Assembly: GCA_018003515.1 (NCBI GenBank)
Contig: JAGNDO010000036.1
Location: 1-47,827, forward strand
Reading direction: 5' to 3'
DNA length: 47,827 bases
From: Caldilineaceae bacterium
GTDB lineage: Bacteria; Chloroflexota; Anaerolineae; Caldilineales; Caldilineaceae
Of the stretch, positions 25,548 to 35,073 are shown in pieces. Position 1 is the first letter of the stretch. Each line of letters starts with the position of its first letter. Below the pieces are notes generated by a model. That model saw only the letters and a program-made list of their open reading frames with translations. It was not told the origin of the DNA and did no database searches. The position numbers were made by a program, and so were the translations under genes.

Positions 25548-25631
25548 TAGGCTGAAAAAGTTCCGCTCCCGTCTTTTTGCCTGAAATCCCCTCTCTGTGC
25601 TATAAATAGAGGGTAAAACGCGCATAATTGC

Positions 25632-25703
25632 GCCCCCGTAGCTCAGTGGATAGAGCGTCGGCCTCCGGAGCCGAAGGCACAGGTTCGAGTCCTGTCGGGG
25701 GTA
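25632..25703 (+). tRNA. tRNA-Arg (anticodon CCG)
   Basis: A 72-nt cloverleaf: acceptor GCCCCCG/CGGGGGT (with a G1-U72 wobble), D arm GCTC/GAGC, anticodon stem TCGGC/GCCGA with loop CTCCGGA giving anticodon CCG (reads CGG), 4-nt variable loop, and T arm ACAGG-TTCGAGT-CCTGT. The discriminator is A, and the 3' CCA is not encoded (CAC follows). A terminator follows directly. Confidence 0.95.
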
Positions 25704-25708
25704 CACAG

Positions 25709-25742
25709 AAAAAAGGTCCGCCCATGTGGGTGGGCCTTTTTT
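25709..25742. terminator. Terminator after tRNA-Arg
   Basis: AAAAAAGGTCCGCCCA pairs with TGGGTGGGCCTTTTTT throughout (two wobbles), with a T6 tail. Confidence 0.88.
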
Positions 25743-25744
25743 AG

Positions 25745-25773
25745 TTGAGAATTGAAAATTGAAAATGTACAAT
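25745..25773 (+). promoter_or_regulatory. Promoter of the marR-ABC operon built on a heptamer repeat
   Basis: TTGAGA (25745-25750), a 17-bp spacer and TACAAT (25768-25773). The -35 and spacer are made of TTGAGAA/TTGAAAA heptamers. Confidence 0.55.
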
Positions 25774-25803
25774 GGATCCCGATCCCCAACCGGAAGATTC
25801 CAT

Positions 25804-25819
25804 ACTAGACATGTATAGT
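25804..25819. promoter_or_regulatory. Candidate MarR operator
   Basis: ACTAGACATGTATAGT is a 16-bp dyad with seven of eight pairs, about 30 bp past the -10 box and 60 bp before the marR ATG. This is a likely site for autorepression. Confidence 0.5.
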
Positions 25820-25881
25820 TCCAAGGCGTACAATTCGCCCTGTTGCAAAATTCTTGCTGTGAAAAGGGGGCATTGAGCCTT

Positions 25882-26409
25882 ATGGGTTTTGGAAATCGGG
25901 AACACTTTCAGCGTATGTTGGCCGAGCATGGGATCACAGATCCTCAGGGCGTGGAACTGTCCCGGCTGATCAAGATGGCGGCCAATGCCTACGAGACCCT
26001 CCTGGCCGACCATCTGCGGGACGAAAAGCTCTCTGGCCCCCGCTATCGCCTGCTTTTTCGGCTCTATATGGAAGAAAAGCGCACGGGCGGCGGCGTCTCC
26101 CCCAGCTATTTGAGCAATACCCAGAATGTGAGCCGCAACACCATCAGCGCCCTGCTGCGCTCCCTGGAAGATCAAGGGCTGATCCTGCGCACCCTGGACC
26201 CGGACGACCGCCGCCAATTCAACATCCAGCTCTCTGAGGCCGGCCGGGAACTGGTCATAAACTCAACTCCCACCCATGTGAATTTTCTCAACCAGATCAT
26301 CGCGGATCTCAGCAGCGAAGAGCAGAACCAACTGGCGGATCTGCTTGTCAAGTTACATGGCTCCCTCATCACCCACGGCAATCTAACGTCGTCTTGCCCG
26401 AAGGAATAG
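25882..26409 (+). CDS. MarR family transcriptional regulator
   Basis: A 175-residue winged-helix regulator. The region SPSYLSNTQNVSRNTISALLRSLEDQGLILRTLDPDDRRQFNIQLSEAGREL is the MarR wHTH: recognition helix, then the DDRR wing. The start at 25882 is taken because AAGGGGGC lies upstream; a TTG at 25843 is also possible. It is the first gene of an operon with two ABC half-transporters, so it probably represses drug or lipid export and is released by a small ligand. Confidence 0.9.
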   Translation: MGFGNREHFQRMLAEHGITDPQGVELSRLIKMAANAYETLLADHLRDEKLSGPRYRLLFRLYMEEKRTGGGVSPSYLSNTQNVSRNTISALLRSLEDQGLILRTLDPDDRRQFNIQLSEAGRELVINSTPTHVNFLNQIIADLSSEEQNQLADLLVKLHGSLITHGNLTSSCPKE

Positions 26410-26455
26410 GCAGCGGCCAGCATAGAACATCTCGGAATCAGACCAGGAGGCAACC

Positions 26456-28381
26456 TTGTTCTCAAAGAAGAATAAAAAGACCAAAGCCGGAGCCAAAAAC
26501 CGGAGCGGCGGCGGCGGATTCAAGGCCCTGGGCCGGGGCATCCGCTATTTGGGCCACTATCGCCGGGAAACCATTCTGGCCTATACCTTCCTTTTCATCA
26601 GCACCGCCGCCCAGTTGATGGTGCCCCAGATGGTGCAGAACATCCTGGACGCGGTGACAAACGGCATGATCGCCCAGCAGATGGCCGCTGCCCCCGCCCA
26701 GTTCCTGCCCACGATCTTGGAGAGCCTGGCGTGGACCGCGGAGCAGTTTGACACCTACGCCAACCGCCCGGAGGTCGCCCTCTATTGGGCCATCGGCTTT
26801 ATCGTGATCTTCGCCATCGCCCGGGGGGCCTTTGCCTTTGCCCAGACCTATATGTCCGAGCGGGTGAGCCAGGGCGTGGCCTTCGATTTCCGCAACGAGA
26901 TCTTCGCCAAAATCCAGCGCCTCTCCTTCAGCTATCACGACCGCAACCGCACGGGTCAACTGATGGTGCGGGCCACGGATGATGTGGAAAAGCTGCGCAC
27001 CTTCATCGGCCAGGGCTTGCTCATGGCCATGCAGGCTCTGGTGCTGCTCGTGGGTACCCTGATCATCCTGGTCTTCACCAACCTTAAACTGACCCTGGTG
27101 ATCCTGCCCGTGCTGCCCCTGGCCCTGATCCTTTTCATGGTCTTTGGCGCGGTCAGCCAGCCCCTCTTTGCCGAGGTGCAAAAGCGCCTCTCTACGCTCA
27201 ACACCGTGCTGCAAGAGAATCTGGCCGGGATCAAGGTGGTCAAAGCCTTTGTGCGAGAGCCGGAGGAGCAGGTCAAATTCCACTCCGCCGCCGAAGATTT
27301 GATGATACAAAACATCAAGGTGGCCAGAGTCTTTAGCTTCCTCTTTCCGTTCATCTTTATGCTGGCCAATCTGGGTCAAGCCGCGGTCCTCTATTTTGGC
27401 GGCAGTCAGATCATCGACTCCACCCTCACCTTTGGCGAATGGCAAAAGTTCAGCCTCTATCTGATCTATGTCTTCTTTCCCATCGGCCAACTGGGCTTTA
27501 TCATCAGCCAGATGAGCCAGGCCAGCGCCAGCGCCAGCCGGGTCTTCGAGATCCTGGATGCCAAAAACGATGTCACGGATCGTCCTGGCGCGCAACCTTT
27601 GTCCGCCATCCAAGGCACAATGGCCTTTGAGGATGTCTCCTTCCGCTACTTTGGCAGCAGCGAGTCGGTCCTCTCCCACATCAGCTTTATGGCCAAGCCC
27701 GGCCAGACCGTGGCCCTGCTGGGCGCCACAGGCAGCGGCAAGTCCACGGTGATCAACCTGATCCCCCGCTTTTACGATGTCAGTGAGGGCCGTGTGACCA
27801 TTGACGGCACAGACATCCGGGATGTCACCCTGGAATCCTTGCGCAGCCAGATCGGCATCGTCCTGCAAGAGACCAATCTCTTTACCGGCACTGTGCGGGA
27901 CAACATCGCCTTTGGCCGCCCGGATGCGTCCGCCGCAGAAGTGGAGGCCGCGGCCCGGGCCGCCGCCGCCCACGACTTCATCATGACCTTCCCCCAAGGC
28001 TATGATACGCCCGTGGGCGAGCGAGGCTCGACCCTCTCCGGTGGCCAGAAACAGCGCATCGCCATCGCCCGGGCCCTGCTCTTGGACCCCCGCATCCTGA
28101 TCCTGGACGACTCCACCAGCAGCGTGGATTTGGCCACAGAGTACCAGATCCAAAAGGCTCTGGACCGGCTGATGATGGGCCGCACCAGCATTGTGATCGC
28201 CCAGCGTATCAGCACCGTGCGCAACGCCGACCAGATCATCGTCCTGGACGGGGGCAGGGTGGGCGGCGTCGGTACCCACACGGAACTGATGGCCACCAAC
28301 CCGGTCTACGCCGAAATCTTCAGCAGCCAGTTGGTGGAAGATGCGGTGGTGGATGGAGAACCGGCCTTGGTAACAGCTTGA
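26456..28381 (+). CDS. ABC exporter half-transporter, degenerate-site subunit
   Basis: A 641-residue TMD-NBD protein. It starts at a TTG five bases after AGGAGG. Six TM helices are followed by an NBD with Walker A GATGSGKST (423-431) and signature LSGGQ. Walker B ends LILDD: the catalytic Glu is Asp552, and the H-loop His is Gln583 (IVIAQRIST). Heterodimeric exporters such as TM287/288 and LmrCD pair such a degenerate subunit with a catalytic one, here the next gene. It would export lipophilic compounds, driven by ATP. Confidence 0.93.
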   Translation: MFSKKNKKTKAGAKNRSGGGGFKALGRGIRYLGHYRRETILAYTFLFISTAAQLMVPQMVQNILDAVTNGMIAQQMAAAPAQFLPTILESLAWTAEQFDTYANRPEVALYWAIGFIVIFAIARGAFAFAQTYMSERVSQGVAFDFRNEIFAKIQRLSFSYHDRNRTGQLMVRATDDVEKLRTFIGQGLLMAMQALVLLVGTLIILVFTNLKLTLVILPVLPLALILFMVFGAVSQPLFAEVQKRLSTLNTVLQENLAGIKVVKAFVREPEEQVKFHSAAEDLMIQNIKVARVFSFLFPFIFMLANLGQAAVLYFGGSQIIDSTLTFGEWQKFSLYLIYVFFPIGQLGFIISQMSQASASASRVFEILDAKNDVTDRPGAQPLSAIQGTMAFEDVSFRYFGSSESVLSHISFMAKPGQTVALLGATGSGKSTVINLIPRFYDVSEGRVTIDGTDIRDVTLESLRSQIGIVLQETNLFTGTVRDNIAFGRPDASAAEVEAAARAAAAHDFIMTFPQGYDTPVGERGSTLSGGQKQRIAIARALLLDPRILILDDSTSSVDLATEYQIQKALDRLMMGRTSIVIAQRISTVRNADQIIVLDGGRVGGVGTHTELMATNPVYAEIFSSQLVEDAVVDGEPALVTA

Positions 28382-28478
28382 TATCGAGTATCGTGTATCG
28401 AGTATTGATCTGTGCAGTCTTTGCCTGATCTTTACTCGATGCCAAAAATACACGATACACGACACTCGATACTCGATA
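28382..28478. repeat. TATCGAG heptamer inverted repeat between ABC genes
   Basis: TATCGAG-type heptamers run forward at 28382-28407 and in reverse complement at 28446-28478. Pairing is imperfect. The element splits two genes that must be co-expressed, so it does not act as a full terminator. Confidence 0.75.
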
Positions 28479-28497
28479 ACCAAAGGAGTGAACAACT

Positions 28498-30471
28498 ATG
28501 ATGGGACCAAGAGGGATCCTGGAGCAGGAGGCCCGCAAACCGATTAAGGTGGGGGCAACCCTGGCTCGGTTGGGAAAATATTTTGGCAGCTATGCCTTTG
28601 TGCTGTTCTTGGTGGCCGGGCTGATTGTGGCGACGACCTGGGCCCAGGTGGCCGCGCCAGAGTTGATCGGCCAGGCCACGGACTGCTTTATCTCCCCAGC
28701 CATCGCCCAGACCGCGGCGGACACCCAGGCCGCCGGTGCTGTGGGCATCCCCGGCATGGAGGACTTTGCCAAACAGATGGGCGGCTCGGACAGCGCGTCC
28801 AAGGCCAACTGTTGGTATGCGGATCTGGGGGAAAACCCGGCCAGCGCTGACCTCTTGGCCGGATTGGGCCGCTTGGTCTTGCTGATTGTGGCGCTCTATG
28901 TGGGCGTGGCCCTGCTCAACGGCATCATGTTCTATCTGATGAGCTGGGCCGGCAACCATGTGTTGCGCAACCTGCGGGAAGAGGTCTTTGCCCACATTCA
29001 CAAACTCTCCCTGGGCTACTTCTCCAAGAACGAGGCCGGGGATGTGATGAGCCGCATCACCAACGACATGGACACCTTGCAGCAGGCCATCAGCTTTGCC
29101 CTGCTCCAAGTACTCAGCGGTGTGCTGTTGCTGGTGTGGATTCTGTACAAGATGCTGACCCTCAACGTCACCTATGCCCTGATCAGCATGGCCGTGGTGC
29201 CCTTTATGATTGTGGCCACCCTCTGGTTCAGCAGCCAGGCCCGCAAAGCCTTCCGGGCCGCCCGCCAGGAGATCGGCAACGTCAACGCCAACCTGCAAGA
29301 GAGCATCTCCGGCGTGCGAGAGGTGCAGGCCTTTGCCCGAGAGGACGCCAACATCGAGAGCTTCCGCTCCAGCAACGCCGCCAACCGGGATGCCAACATC
29401 CGCGCCGTGGCCTTCACCGCCGCCCTCTCCCCCACTTTGGAGGCCCTGGGCTATGTGGCCATCGCCATCGCCGTGGGCGTGGGTGGGGTGCTGCTGCTGC
29501 GGGGCCAATCCCTGGGCGGATCCGTGGTCTCCCTGGGGCTGATCGTCACCTTCCTGGGCTATGTGCAGCGCTTCAACCAGCCCATCCAGCAGGTCAGCGT
29601 GCTGTGGACCAATATCCAGAGCGCGGTGGCCGGGGCCGAGCGCATCTTCGGTCTGATGGACGAGGTGCCGGACATCATGGAGGCCCCTAAGCCCTTGACC
29701 ATGCCCAAGATCGAAGGCCGCGTCACTTTTGAGAATGTGACCCTGGCCTACAATCTGGACGAAATGGTGCTAAAGGGCGTCAGCCTGGACGCCCTGCCCG
29801 GCCAGACTGTGGCCATTGTCGGCCCCACGGGTGCAGGCAAGACTACCATCATCAACCTGATCCCCCGCTTCTATGATGCCCTGGACGGCGTGGTCAAGAT
29901 CGACGGCATCGACGTGCGGGATGTGACCCTGTCCAGCCTGCGCAAACAGGTGGGCATTGTGTTGCAGGATTCCTTCCTCTTCAGCGACACGGTGATGAAC
30001 AACATCCGCTATGGCAACCCGGAAGCCACGGACGCCGAAGTCATGGAAGCGGCCCAGTTGGCCCGGGCCGACACCTTCATCCAAGGCCTCTCCGAAGGCT
30101 ATCAGACCATCCTGGGCGAGCGGGGCGGCGGCCTGAGCCAGGGCCAGCGCCAACTGATCTCCATCGCCCGGGCCGCCCTGACCGACCCCCGCATCCTGAT
30201 CCTGGACGAGGCCACCAGCAGCGTGGACACCCGCACAGAGCAGCAGATCCAGGCCGCGCTGGACCATCTGCTGACCGGGCGCACCAGCTTTGTGATCGCC
30301 CACCGCCTCAGCACCATCCGCAACGCGGACCAAGTCCTGGTGCTGGAGGCCGGCCTGATCGTCGAGCGGGGCACCCACGACGAACTTCTGACCAAGCGGG
30401 GGGCCTACTACGACCTCTACATGAGCCAGTTCCGCCGGGAAGAAGACGAGCCGGTGGCAGTCAGCGGGTAG
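28498..30471 (+). CDS. ABC exporter half-transporter, catalytic subunit
   Basis: A 657-residue TMD-NBD partner of the preceding subunit. AAAGGAG precedes ATGATG at 28498. The NBD has Walker A GPTGAGKT, signature LSQGQ, Walker B LILDEA with Glu571, and the canonical H-loop His602 (FVIAHRLST), so it supplies the consensus hydrolysis site. Between TM1 and TM2 lies an extra loop of about 80 residues with two Cys, unusual for this family, which may face outward. A 36-bp perfect terminator follows the stop codon. Confidence 0.93.
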   Translation: MMGPRGILEQEARKPIKVGATLARLGKYFGSYAFVLFLVAGLIVATTWAQVAAPELIGQATDCFISPAIAQTAADTQAAGAVGIPGMEDFAKQMGGSDSASKANCWYADLGENPASADLLAGLGRLVLLIVALYVGVALLNGIMFYLMSWAGNHVLRNLREEVFAHIHKLSLGYFSKNEAGDVMSRITNDMDTLQQAISFALLQVLSGVLLLVWILYKMLTLNVTYALISMAVVPFMIVATLWFSSQARKAFRAARQEIGNVNANLQESISGVREVQAFAREDANIESFRSSNAANRDANIRAVAFTAALSPTLEALGYVAIAIAVGVGGVLLLRGQSLGGSVVSLGLIVTFLGYVQRFNQPIQQVSVLWTNIQSAVAGAERIFGLMDEVPDIMEAPKPLTMPKIEGRVTFENVTLAYNLDEMVLKGVSLDALPGQTVAIVGPTGAGKTTIINLIPRFYDALDGVVKIDGIDVRDVTLSSLRKQVGIVLQDSFLFSDTVMNNIRYGNPEATDAEVMEAAQLARADTFIQGLSEGYQTILGERGGGLSQGQRQLISIARAALTDPRILILDEATSSVDTRTEQQIQAALDHLLTGRTSFVIAHRLSTIRNADQVLVLEAGLIVERGTHDELLTKRGAYYDLYMSQFRREEDEPVAVSG

Positions 30472-30546
30472 GGGTTTGGGTACAAAAAAAGGGCGGATGG
30501 GCTGGTCAAAGACCAGCCCATCCGCCCTTTTTTTGTACCCAAACCC
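30472..30546. terminator. Very long bidirectional terminator
   Basis: A perfect 36-bp stem with a 3-base loop (AAA), including A7/T7 tracts. It starts one base after the ABC stop codon and ends three bases before the stop of the convergent GH3 gene, so it serves both. Confidence 0.95.
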
Positions 30547-30549
30547 ACC

Positions 30550-33450
30550 CTATTCTTGTACGATTTGCATCGCAACCAACGTGATCAACATGGCCACAAA
30601 GACCACGGGGGCCACCCCCCACGGGTTGAGGGAATCTTGCAGTTGGTTAATGCCGGGAATCCAGCCCAACCCATAAAGCAGATAGGCCGCCAGCCCCGCG
30701 ATGGTTGCCCACAACATGCGGTACATAAGCATCTGCCGGGGCATGATGCGCAGCAGGACTACCAGCATCAGGCTGATCATGACCAGCATGGTGGTGAAGG
30801 CCACGCCCAGGGTGGCCAGATCCACCCGCTGCACCGTGCGCGGACCGGCGGGCACGGGCTCTGCCGGCACATCCGGCTGGACGGGCGGGGGCGGCACCGG
30901 GGTGTCCGTGGGCTGGGGCTGGGGGGTGATGGTGGGCACCACCGTGGCGATGGTGGCCGGGTTTTCGCCCTGGATGCTGACCAGTATGCTGATGCTGGTG
31001 GTGGCCTGACCGCTGCCGGCAGAGATGCGCAGGGTGGCGCTGCGTTCCAGAAGTACGGTGATGGCGGCCATCCCGTCCACCGTGGCGATGGGCTCCGTGG
31101 GCAGAGCCAACTCTTCGCCCTCGTAGATCAGGCGGAAATTGACCGGCGTGCCATCGGGAACCCGGTGACCGTTGAGGTCCAGCACCGGCCCGGCCTGCAC
31201 CCGGATGCTGTCGCCCACGCTCAGATCCACCTGGGCACCGGCCTCGTTGGGTGTGTCGCCCGTGGGCTGGGGGAATTGATCGCCCACCAACTGTAAATTG
31301 ATCACCTGGTTGGGGTTAGGTTCCAGCCGCTCGATCAGGCTGGCAAAGCGGGTGCCCGGCACGCTGACCGGGGGCGCGCCCACCACAGGATAGGCCCGGA
31401 AGAGGGCGCGCACGGCATTTTCCATAAAAGGCTGGGTGCGGCTGTAGACACCAAAATAGGCGGTGAGTTTGCTGATCTCCGTGGCGTCCAGAAAATAAGG
31501 GGCGTTGAAGGCAAAGACCACAATCCGCTTGCCCCGCAGCCGGTCACTGCGCAGACGCAGAAACTGCTTCACCGCATCGCTGTTGGGATAGCGCTCCAGA
31601 TCCACATCCAACATGGCAAAGATCAGCCAGTCCGCCTCGGTCAACTCCGCCTCCAGGGATTCGGTCAATTGGGGCGCGGCGCTGTCGTTGAGTACCTGGT
31701 TCAAATCCTCAAAAGTGAAGCTGTGGAGCAGATCCGGGTCAAGCTGGCTGGTGGCACCGGGACCGTAAAGCCGCAACATGATCTCTTCCAGCCCGGTGGC
31801 GGGGATGGCCGCTTCCACCTGGCAGGCTTCGCACTCCCGTTGGGGGCGACTGGCGCTGAAGATCACCATGCGCTCGTCGGGTTGAGGTGCCGCCGGCAGG
31901 GGGTCCGACAGCCCACGGGGGTCGGGATAGAGGATCGTGATGGATTCTCGGGCCACCTGGCCTGTCACAGCCAGCCGCTCGGCCGCGGTCGTGCCGGCCA
32001 GGGCGGCCAGCCGTTCCTCGTTCACCAGCACATCGGTCAGGGCCACGGACCCGCTGTTAAGCCCCAACTTCAGCCGCAAGATGCGACGCAGAGCCTCATC
32101 CACCCGCAGGGCAAAATCCGGGTCCGTGGCATAGCGCTCCCGGAAAAAGCTGATGGTCTCCTTGATGTTGGAACGCTCCTCTTCCCAGGTATCCGAAAGA
32201 CCAAAGCGGGAAAGATAGAGCAGATCGTTCCCGGCCAGGAAGGCGTCCAGGGCAATCCGCCGTTTGGGGAAGGTCTGGAGCGTGGGGTCATAGTAGAGAC
32301 GCACGGCCGGCAGCCCCAGTTCGTCGCTCATGACAATGCCACTGGCCTGACGCCAGCCGCTAAATTCACCCAAGGCCAGGATGGTGCCCAATTCCGTGGC
32401 CAGGCTGATGGGCGGGGTGCGCTCCCGGCTGCCCTGGAAGCCGCTATAGCGGATATGGCTGGACATCAGCCCGTCCGTGTTGGACGGGTCACCGTCTGGG
32501 CTGAGGATGGGCGACGGGCCACGGGTTACGCCAGCAAAAGGGGGCAATTCGATCCGTTGCAGCTCTTGCAGGCTCTTCTGGATGGTGGCGACCTCTTCGT
32601 CCGGGCGGCGGTCGCTGCCTCCTTGGCCGGGAAAGTGGTTGGCGATGGTGGCGATCTGGTTGTTGCCGCCCAGATGCACGCCCTCGATATAGGCCCGACC
32701 CATCTCCCCCACCCAATAGGCATCACTGCCAAAGGTATAGATGCCTTCGCCGCCCACGCTGTCCCGCCGGGCCTGCTCCAACACATCCAAGCTGGGGCCG
32801 AGCAGCAGGTTGACCCCCACGGCCTGCAATTCCGCCCCCACGATCTGGCCCACAGAACGGGCCAGATCCGGGTTCCATGTGGACCCCAGGGCCATCTGGC
32901 TGGGCAGGGGTGTAAAGCCCTGGCGCAGATCCGTGTTGGGCAGATCGTCTCCCGCCTGTTGGATGCCGACCAACAACGGCACGCCCACCCCGGCGCTGCT
33001 CACGCTGAATTGGCTCGGTTGGGGCGGGATCAGCCGATCCGGGGCCGGACTTAAGGCCTCCTCCGGGGTCAAATAGATGCTCTGGACCATGGCCTGGAGT
33101 TGGTTGGCCAGGATGGCGACCTGGCGGGCCGTGTCCGCACCGGGCGTGTTGCTAAAGTTGCCTTCGTCCGCGCTCAACACCACCCCGCCGATGCGATAAT
33201 CCCGGATCAGCTCGGCGATCTCGCTGGTGCTGCCGGTCTTGCGTCCCTGAAAAGTGATCACAAAAAGCTGCCCCACCCGATCCGCCACGCTCATGCCCTG
33301 TAGCAGGGTCTCGATCTGGGCATCCAGGGCATCCACGACCTCCTCGGCGGCGGGCAGAGGTGCCGGAGTGGGGGAAACCTCCTGGGCCGCCAGACCCGTG
33401 GGCAAAAAGAGAGCCGACAGCAAGCTCACCAGCAGAAGCAGGTTCAGCAT
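30550..33450 (-). CDS. Membrane-anchored glycoside hydrolase family 3-like protein
   Basis: A 966-residue exported protein with a signal-like helix (LNLLLLVSLLSALFLPTGLAAQ), a GH3/NagZ-type barrel (about 40-440), an (alpha/beta) sandwich (to about 640), a beta domain (about 700-810), a Pro-rich stalk (PTDTPVPPPPVQP) and three C-terminal TM helices. The nucleophile Asp of GIVMSDELG is kept. The NagZ general acid/base loop K-H-F-P-G-H-G..D-S-H is altered to NHFPGQGGSDRR, losing the His, so activity or specificity may differ. The start is uncertain: ATG at 33450 is chosen although no ribosome-binding site is visible. Its own promoter lies at 33557-33585. Confidence 0.8.
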   Translation of the reverse strand: MLNLLLLVSLLSALFLPTGLAAQEVSPTPAPLPAAEEVVDALDAQIETLLQGMSVADRVGQLFVITFQGRKTGSTSEIAELIRDYRIGGVVLSADEGNFSNTPGADTARQVAILANQLQAMVQSIYLTPEEALSPAPDRLIPPQPSQFSVSSAGVGVPLLVGIQQAGDDLPNTDLRQGFTPLPSQMALGSTWNPDLARSVGQIVGAELQAVGVNLLLGPSLDVLEQARRDSVGGEGIYTFGSDAYWVGEMGRAYIEGVHLGGNNQIATIANHFPGQGGSDRRPDEEVATIQKSLQELQRIELPPFAGVTRGPSPILSPDGDPSNTDGLMSSHIRYSGFQGSRERTPPISLATELGTILALGEFSGWRQASGIVMSDELGLPAVRLYYDPTLQTFPKRRIALDAFLAGNDLLYLSRFGLSDTWEEERSNIKETISFFRERYATDPDFALRVDEALRRILRLKLGLNSGSVALTDVLVNEERLAALAGTTAAERLAVTGQVARESITILYPDPRGLSDPLPAAPQPDERMVIFSASRPQRECEACQVEAAIPATGLEEIMLRLYGPGATSQLDPDLLHSFTFEDLNQVLNDSAAPQLTESLEAELTEADWLIFAMLDVDLERYPNSDAVKQFLRLRSDRLRGKRIVVFAFNAPYFLDATEISKLTAYFGVYSRTQPFMENAVRALFRAYPVVGAPPVSVPGTRFASLIERLEPNPNQVINLQLVGDQFPQPTGDTPNEAGAQVDLSVGDSIRVQAGPVLDLNGHRVPDGTPVNFRLIYEGEELALPTEPIATVDGMAAITVLLERSATLRISAGSGQATTSISILVSIQGENPATIATVVPTITPQPQPTDTPVPPPPVQPDVPAEPVPAGPRTVQRVDLATLGVAFTTMLVMISLMLVVLLRIMPRQMLMYRMLWATIAGLAAYLLYGLGWIPGINQLQDSLNPWGVAPVVFVAMLITLVAMQIVQE

Positions 33451-33556
33451 CCGGCTGGCAAATGTGGCGTGTGGCTGGCATGGACGAGATGGGCGTGTGG
33501 TCACAGGCGGCTGGTTTTCTCTGATCAGGGTGAACAAAAGCGGGCTGGTTGGGGAA

Positions 33557-33585
33557 AGTATAGCTTGAGGGGTGGGGAACGTCAA
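33557..33585 (-). promoter_or_regulatory. Promoter of the GH3-like gene
   Basis: On the minus strand: TTGACG (33580-33585), 17-bp spacer, TATACT (33557-33562). The leader to the ATG at 33450 is about 100 nt. Confidence 0.7.
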
Positions 33586-33628
33586 TCGTGGCGACCGGGG
33601 GGGCGAGAGCGTGAATAGTTGCCTGCGG

Positions 33629-35041
33629 TTAGCCGGTTTTGGCTGTGCCTGGCAGTTCGACGAAGAAACCGCTGCCCTGGGCGCGCCCGGCTGGCGGACT
33701 TTCGGCCCAGATGCGCCCGCCGTGCAGGGTGACCAGTTGACGGGCGATAGCCAGACCCAACCCCGTGCCGCCGGTCTCCCGGCTGCGAGAGCGGTCCGAA
33801 CGGTAGAAGCGCTCGAAGATGTGGGGCAGATCCGCCGGGGGGATGCCCTCGCCGCTGTCCAGCACGGCCACGCGCATGCCCTGGGGAGTCGGCTCCAGAC
33901 GCACTTCCACCGTTCCGCCAGCCGGGGTGTGGCGCAAGGCATTGCCCAATAGATTATTCATGACTTGTTCCAGCCGTTGGGCGTCCGCGTGCAGGGTGGG
34001 CAAGAAATTGGCAGCGATCAACGTCACGGTCACATTGCGGGCTGTGGCCCTGGCATGGTGCATGGTCACCACCCGCTGGGCCAATTTGGCCCCATCCACT
34101 GGCCCCGGATCCAGGCGGATCTGGCCGGCTTCGGCATTGGCCAGGGTGCGCAGATCTTCCACCAACCGGGCCAGCAACGCGGTCTGCTCCTGAATGGGAA
34201 CCAAATTTTCCTGGGTGAGGGGGAAGATGCCATCCTGCAACGCCTCGACCGTGCCCTGGATGCCAGCCAAGGGGGTGCGCAATTCGTGGGCCACATCGGC
34301 CATCAAGACGCGGCGCTGCTCTTCTTGGGCCTGGAGACTGACGGACATGTGGTTGAAGGCTGCGGCCAGTTCCCCCAATTCATCCCGTCTACCCACGGGC
34401 ACGCAGACCGAGCGGTCGCCCTGGGCGATACGCCGGGCCGCCTCGGAGAGAGCCGCCAAGGGACGGGTGATCTGGGTCACCAACAGCCCGGCCAGGAGCA
34501 AGGCCACCGCTCCGGCCACCACCCCGGCCAGCCACACGGCCTGGGTCACCGAAGCCAGAATGGCCGGGTCCACGATCCCGGCCATGGTCATCACCGGACC
34601 GTCCACCAAGAGCGTGCCCACCCGCGCCCCGTCCACCTGGATGGGTACGCCTTGGGCCAAGGTGGCCGCGGTCACCCGACCGCCGGGACGGCCATTGCTA
34701 TCCGCCACCACCTGCCCTGTCTCATCCGCCACCAGCAGGCGCGCCTCACCCATCATGCCGCGGCCCATCATGCCGGACATACCGTTGCCCATCCCACCTG
34801 TGAGCGTGCTGCCCACTGCATCGTCCAGAGCGATATCTGCCCCTTGCCAGCCGCCGGCCTGGGTATGGGCGTCTGCCAAAGTTGTCACCAACGCGGCAAG
34901 ATCCAGGGAACGCCCGTTAATCATGACATGGGAAAACTGGGTGGCCGCACTACGCCCAGCCACCCACACGGTGACCAAAATGCCCACGGCAATCACGAGG
35001 ACAAAGGCACTCATCAATTTGAACCACAATCGACCGGTCAT
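33629..35041 (-). CDS. Sensor histidine kinase with Met-rich sensor loop
   Basis: A 470-residue classical kinase: TM1 (about 9-28), an extracytoplasmic sensor region (about 30-165), TM2 (about 168-188), HAMP, HisKA with DVAHELRTPLAG, and HATPase (NNLLGNALRHTP, DSGEGIP, GTGLGLAIA). The sensor region holds a Met/Gly cluster, GGMGNGMSGMMGRGMMGEA, which suggests soft-metal (Cu or Ag) sensing. It lies 141 bp after the OmpR-type regulator on the same strand. The nearby secreted Met-rich proteins are probable targets of the system. Confidence 0.92.
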   Translation of the reverse strand: MTGRLWFKLMSAFVLVIAVGILVTVWVAGRSAATQFSHVMINGRSLDLAALVTTLADAHTQAGGWQGADIALDDAVGSTLTGGMGNGMSGMMGRGMMGEARLLVADETGQVVADSNGRPGGRVTAATLAQGVPIQVDGARVGTLLVDGPVMTMAGIVDPAILASVTQAVWLAGVVAGAVALLLAGLLVTQITRPLAALSEAARRIAQGDRSVCVPVGRRDELGELAAAFNHMSVSLQAQEEQRRVLMADVAHELRTPLAGIQGTVEALQDGIFPLTQENLVPIQEQTALLARLVEDLRTLANAEAGQIRLDPGPVDGAKLAQRVVTMHHARATARNVTVTLIAANFLPTLHADAQRLEQVMNNLLGNALRHTPAGGTVEVRLEPTPQGMRVAVLDSGEGIPPADLPHIFERFYRSDRSRSRETGGTGLGLAIARQLVTLHGGRIWAESPPAGRAQGSGFFVELPGTAKTG

Positions 35042-35073
35042 AGGATTGCCTCGGAATAGTTCTACAATGACAA

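Noticed and set aside
26462..28495. 677-residue minus-strand frame opposite the first ABC gene
   Set aside because: Antisense shadow of a gene with clear Walker motifs.
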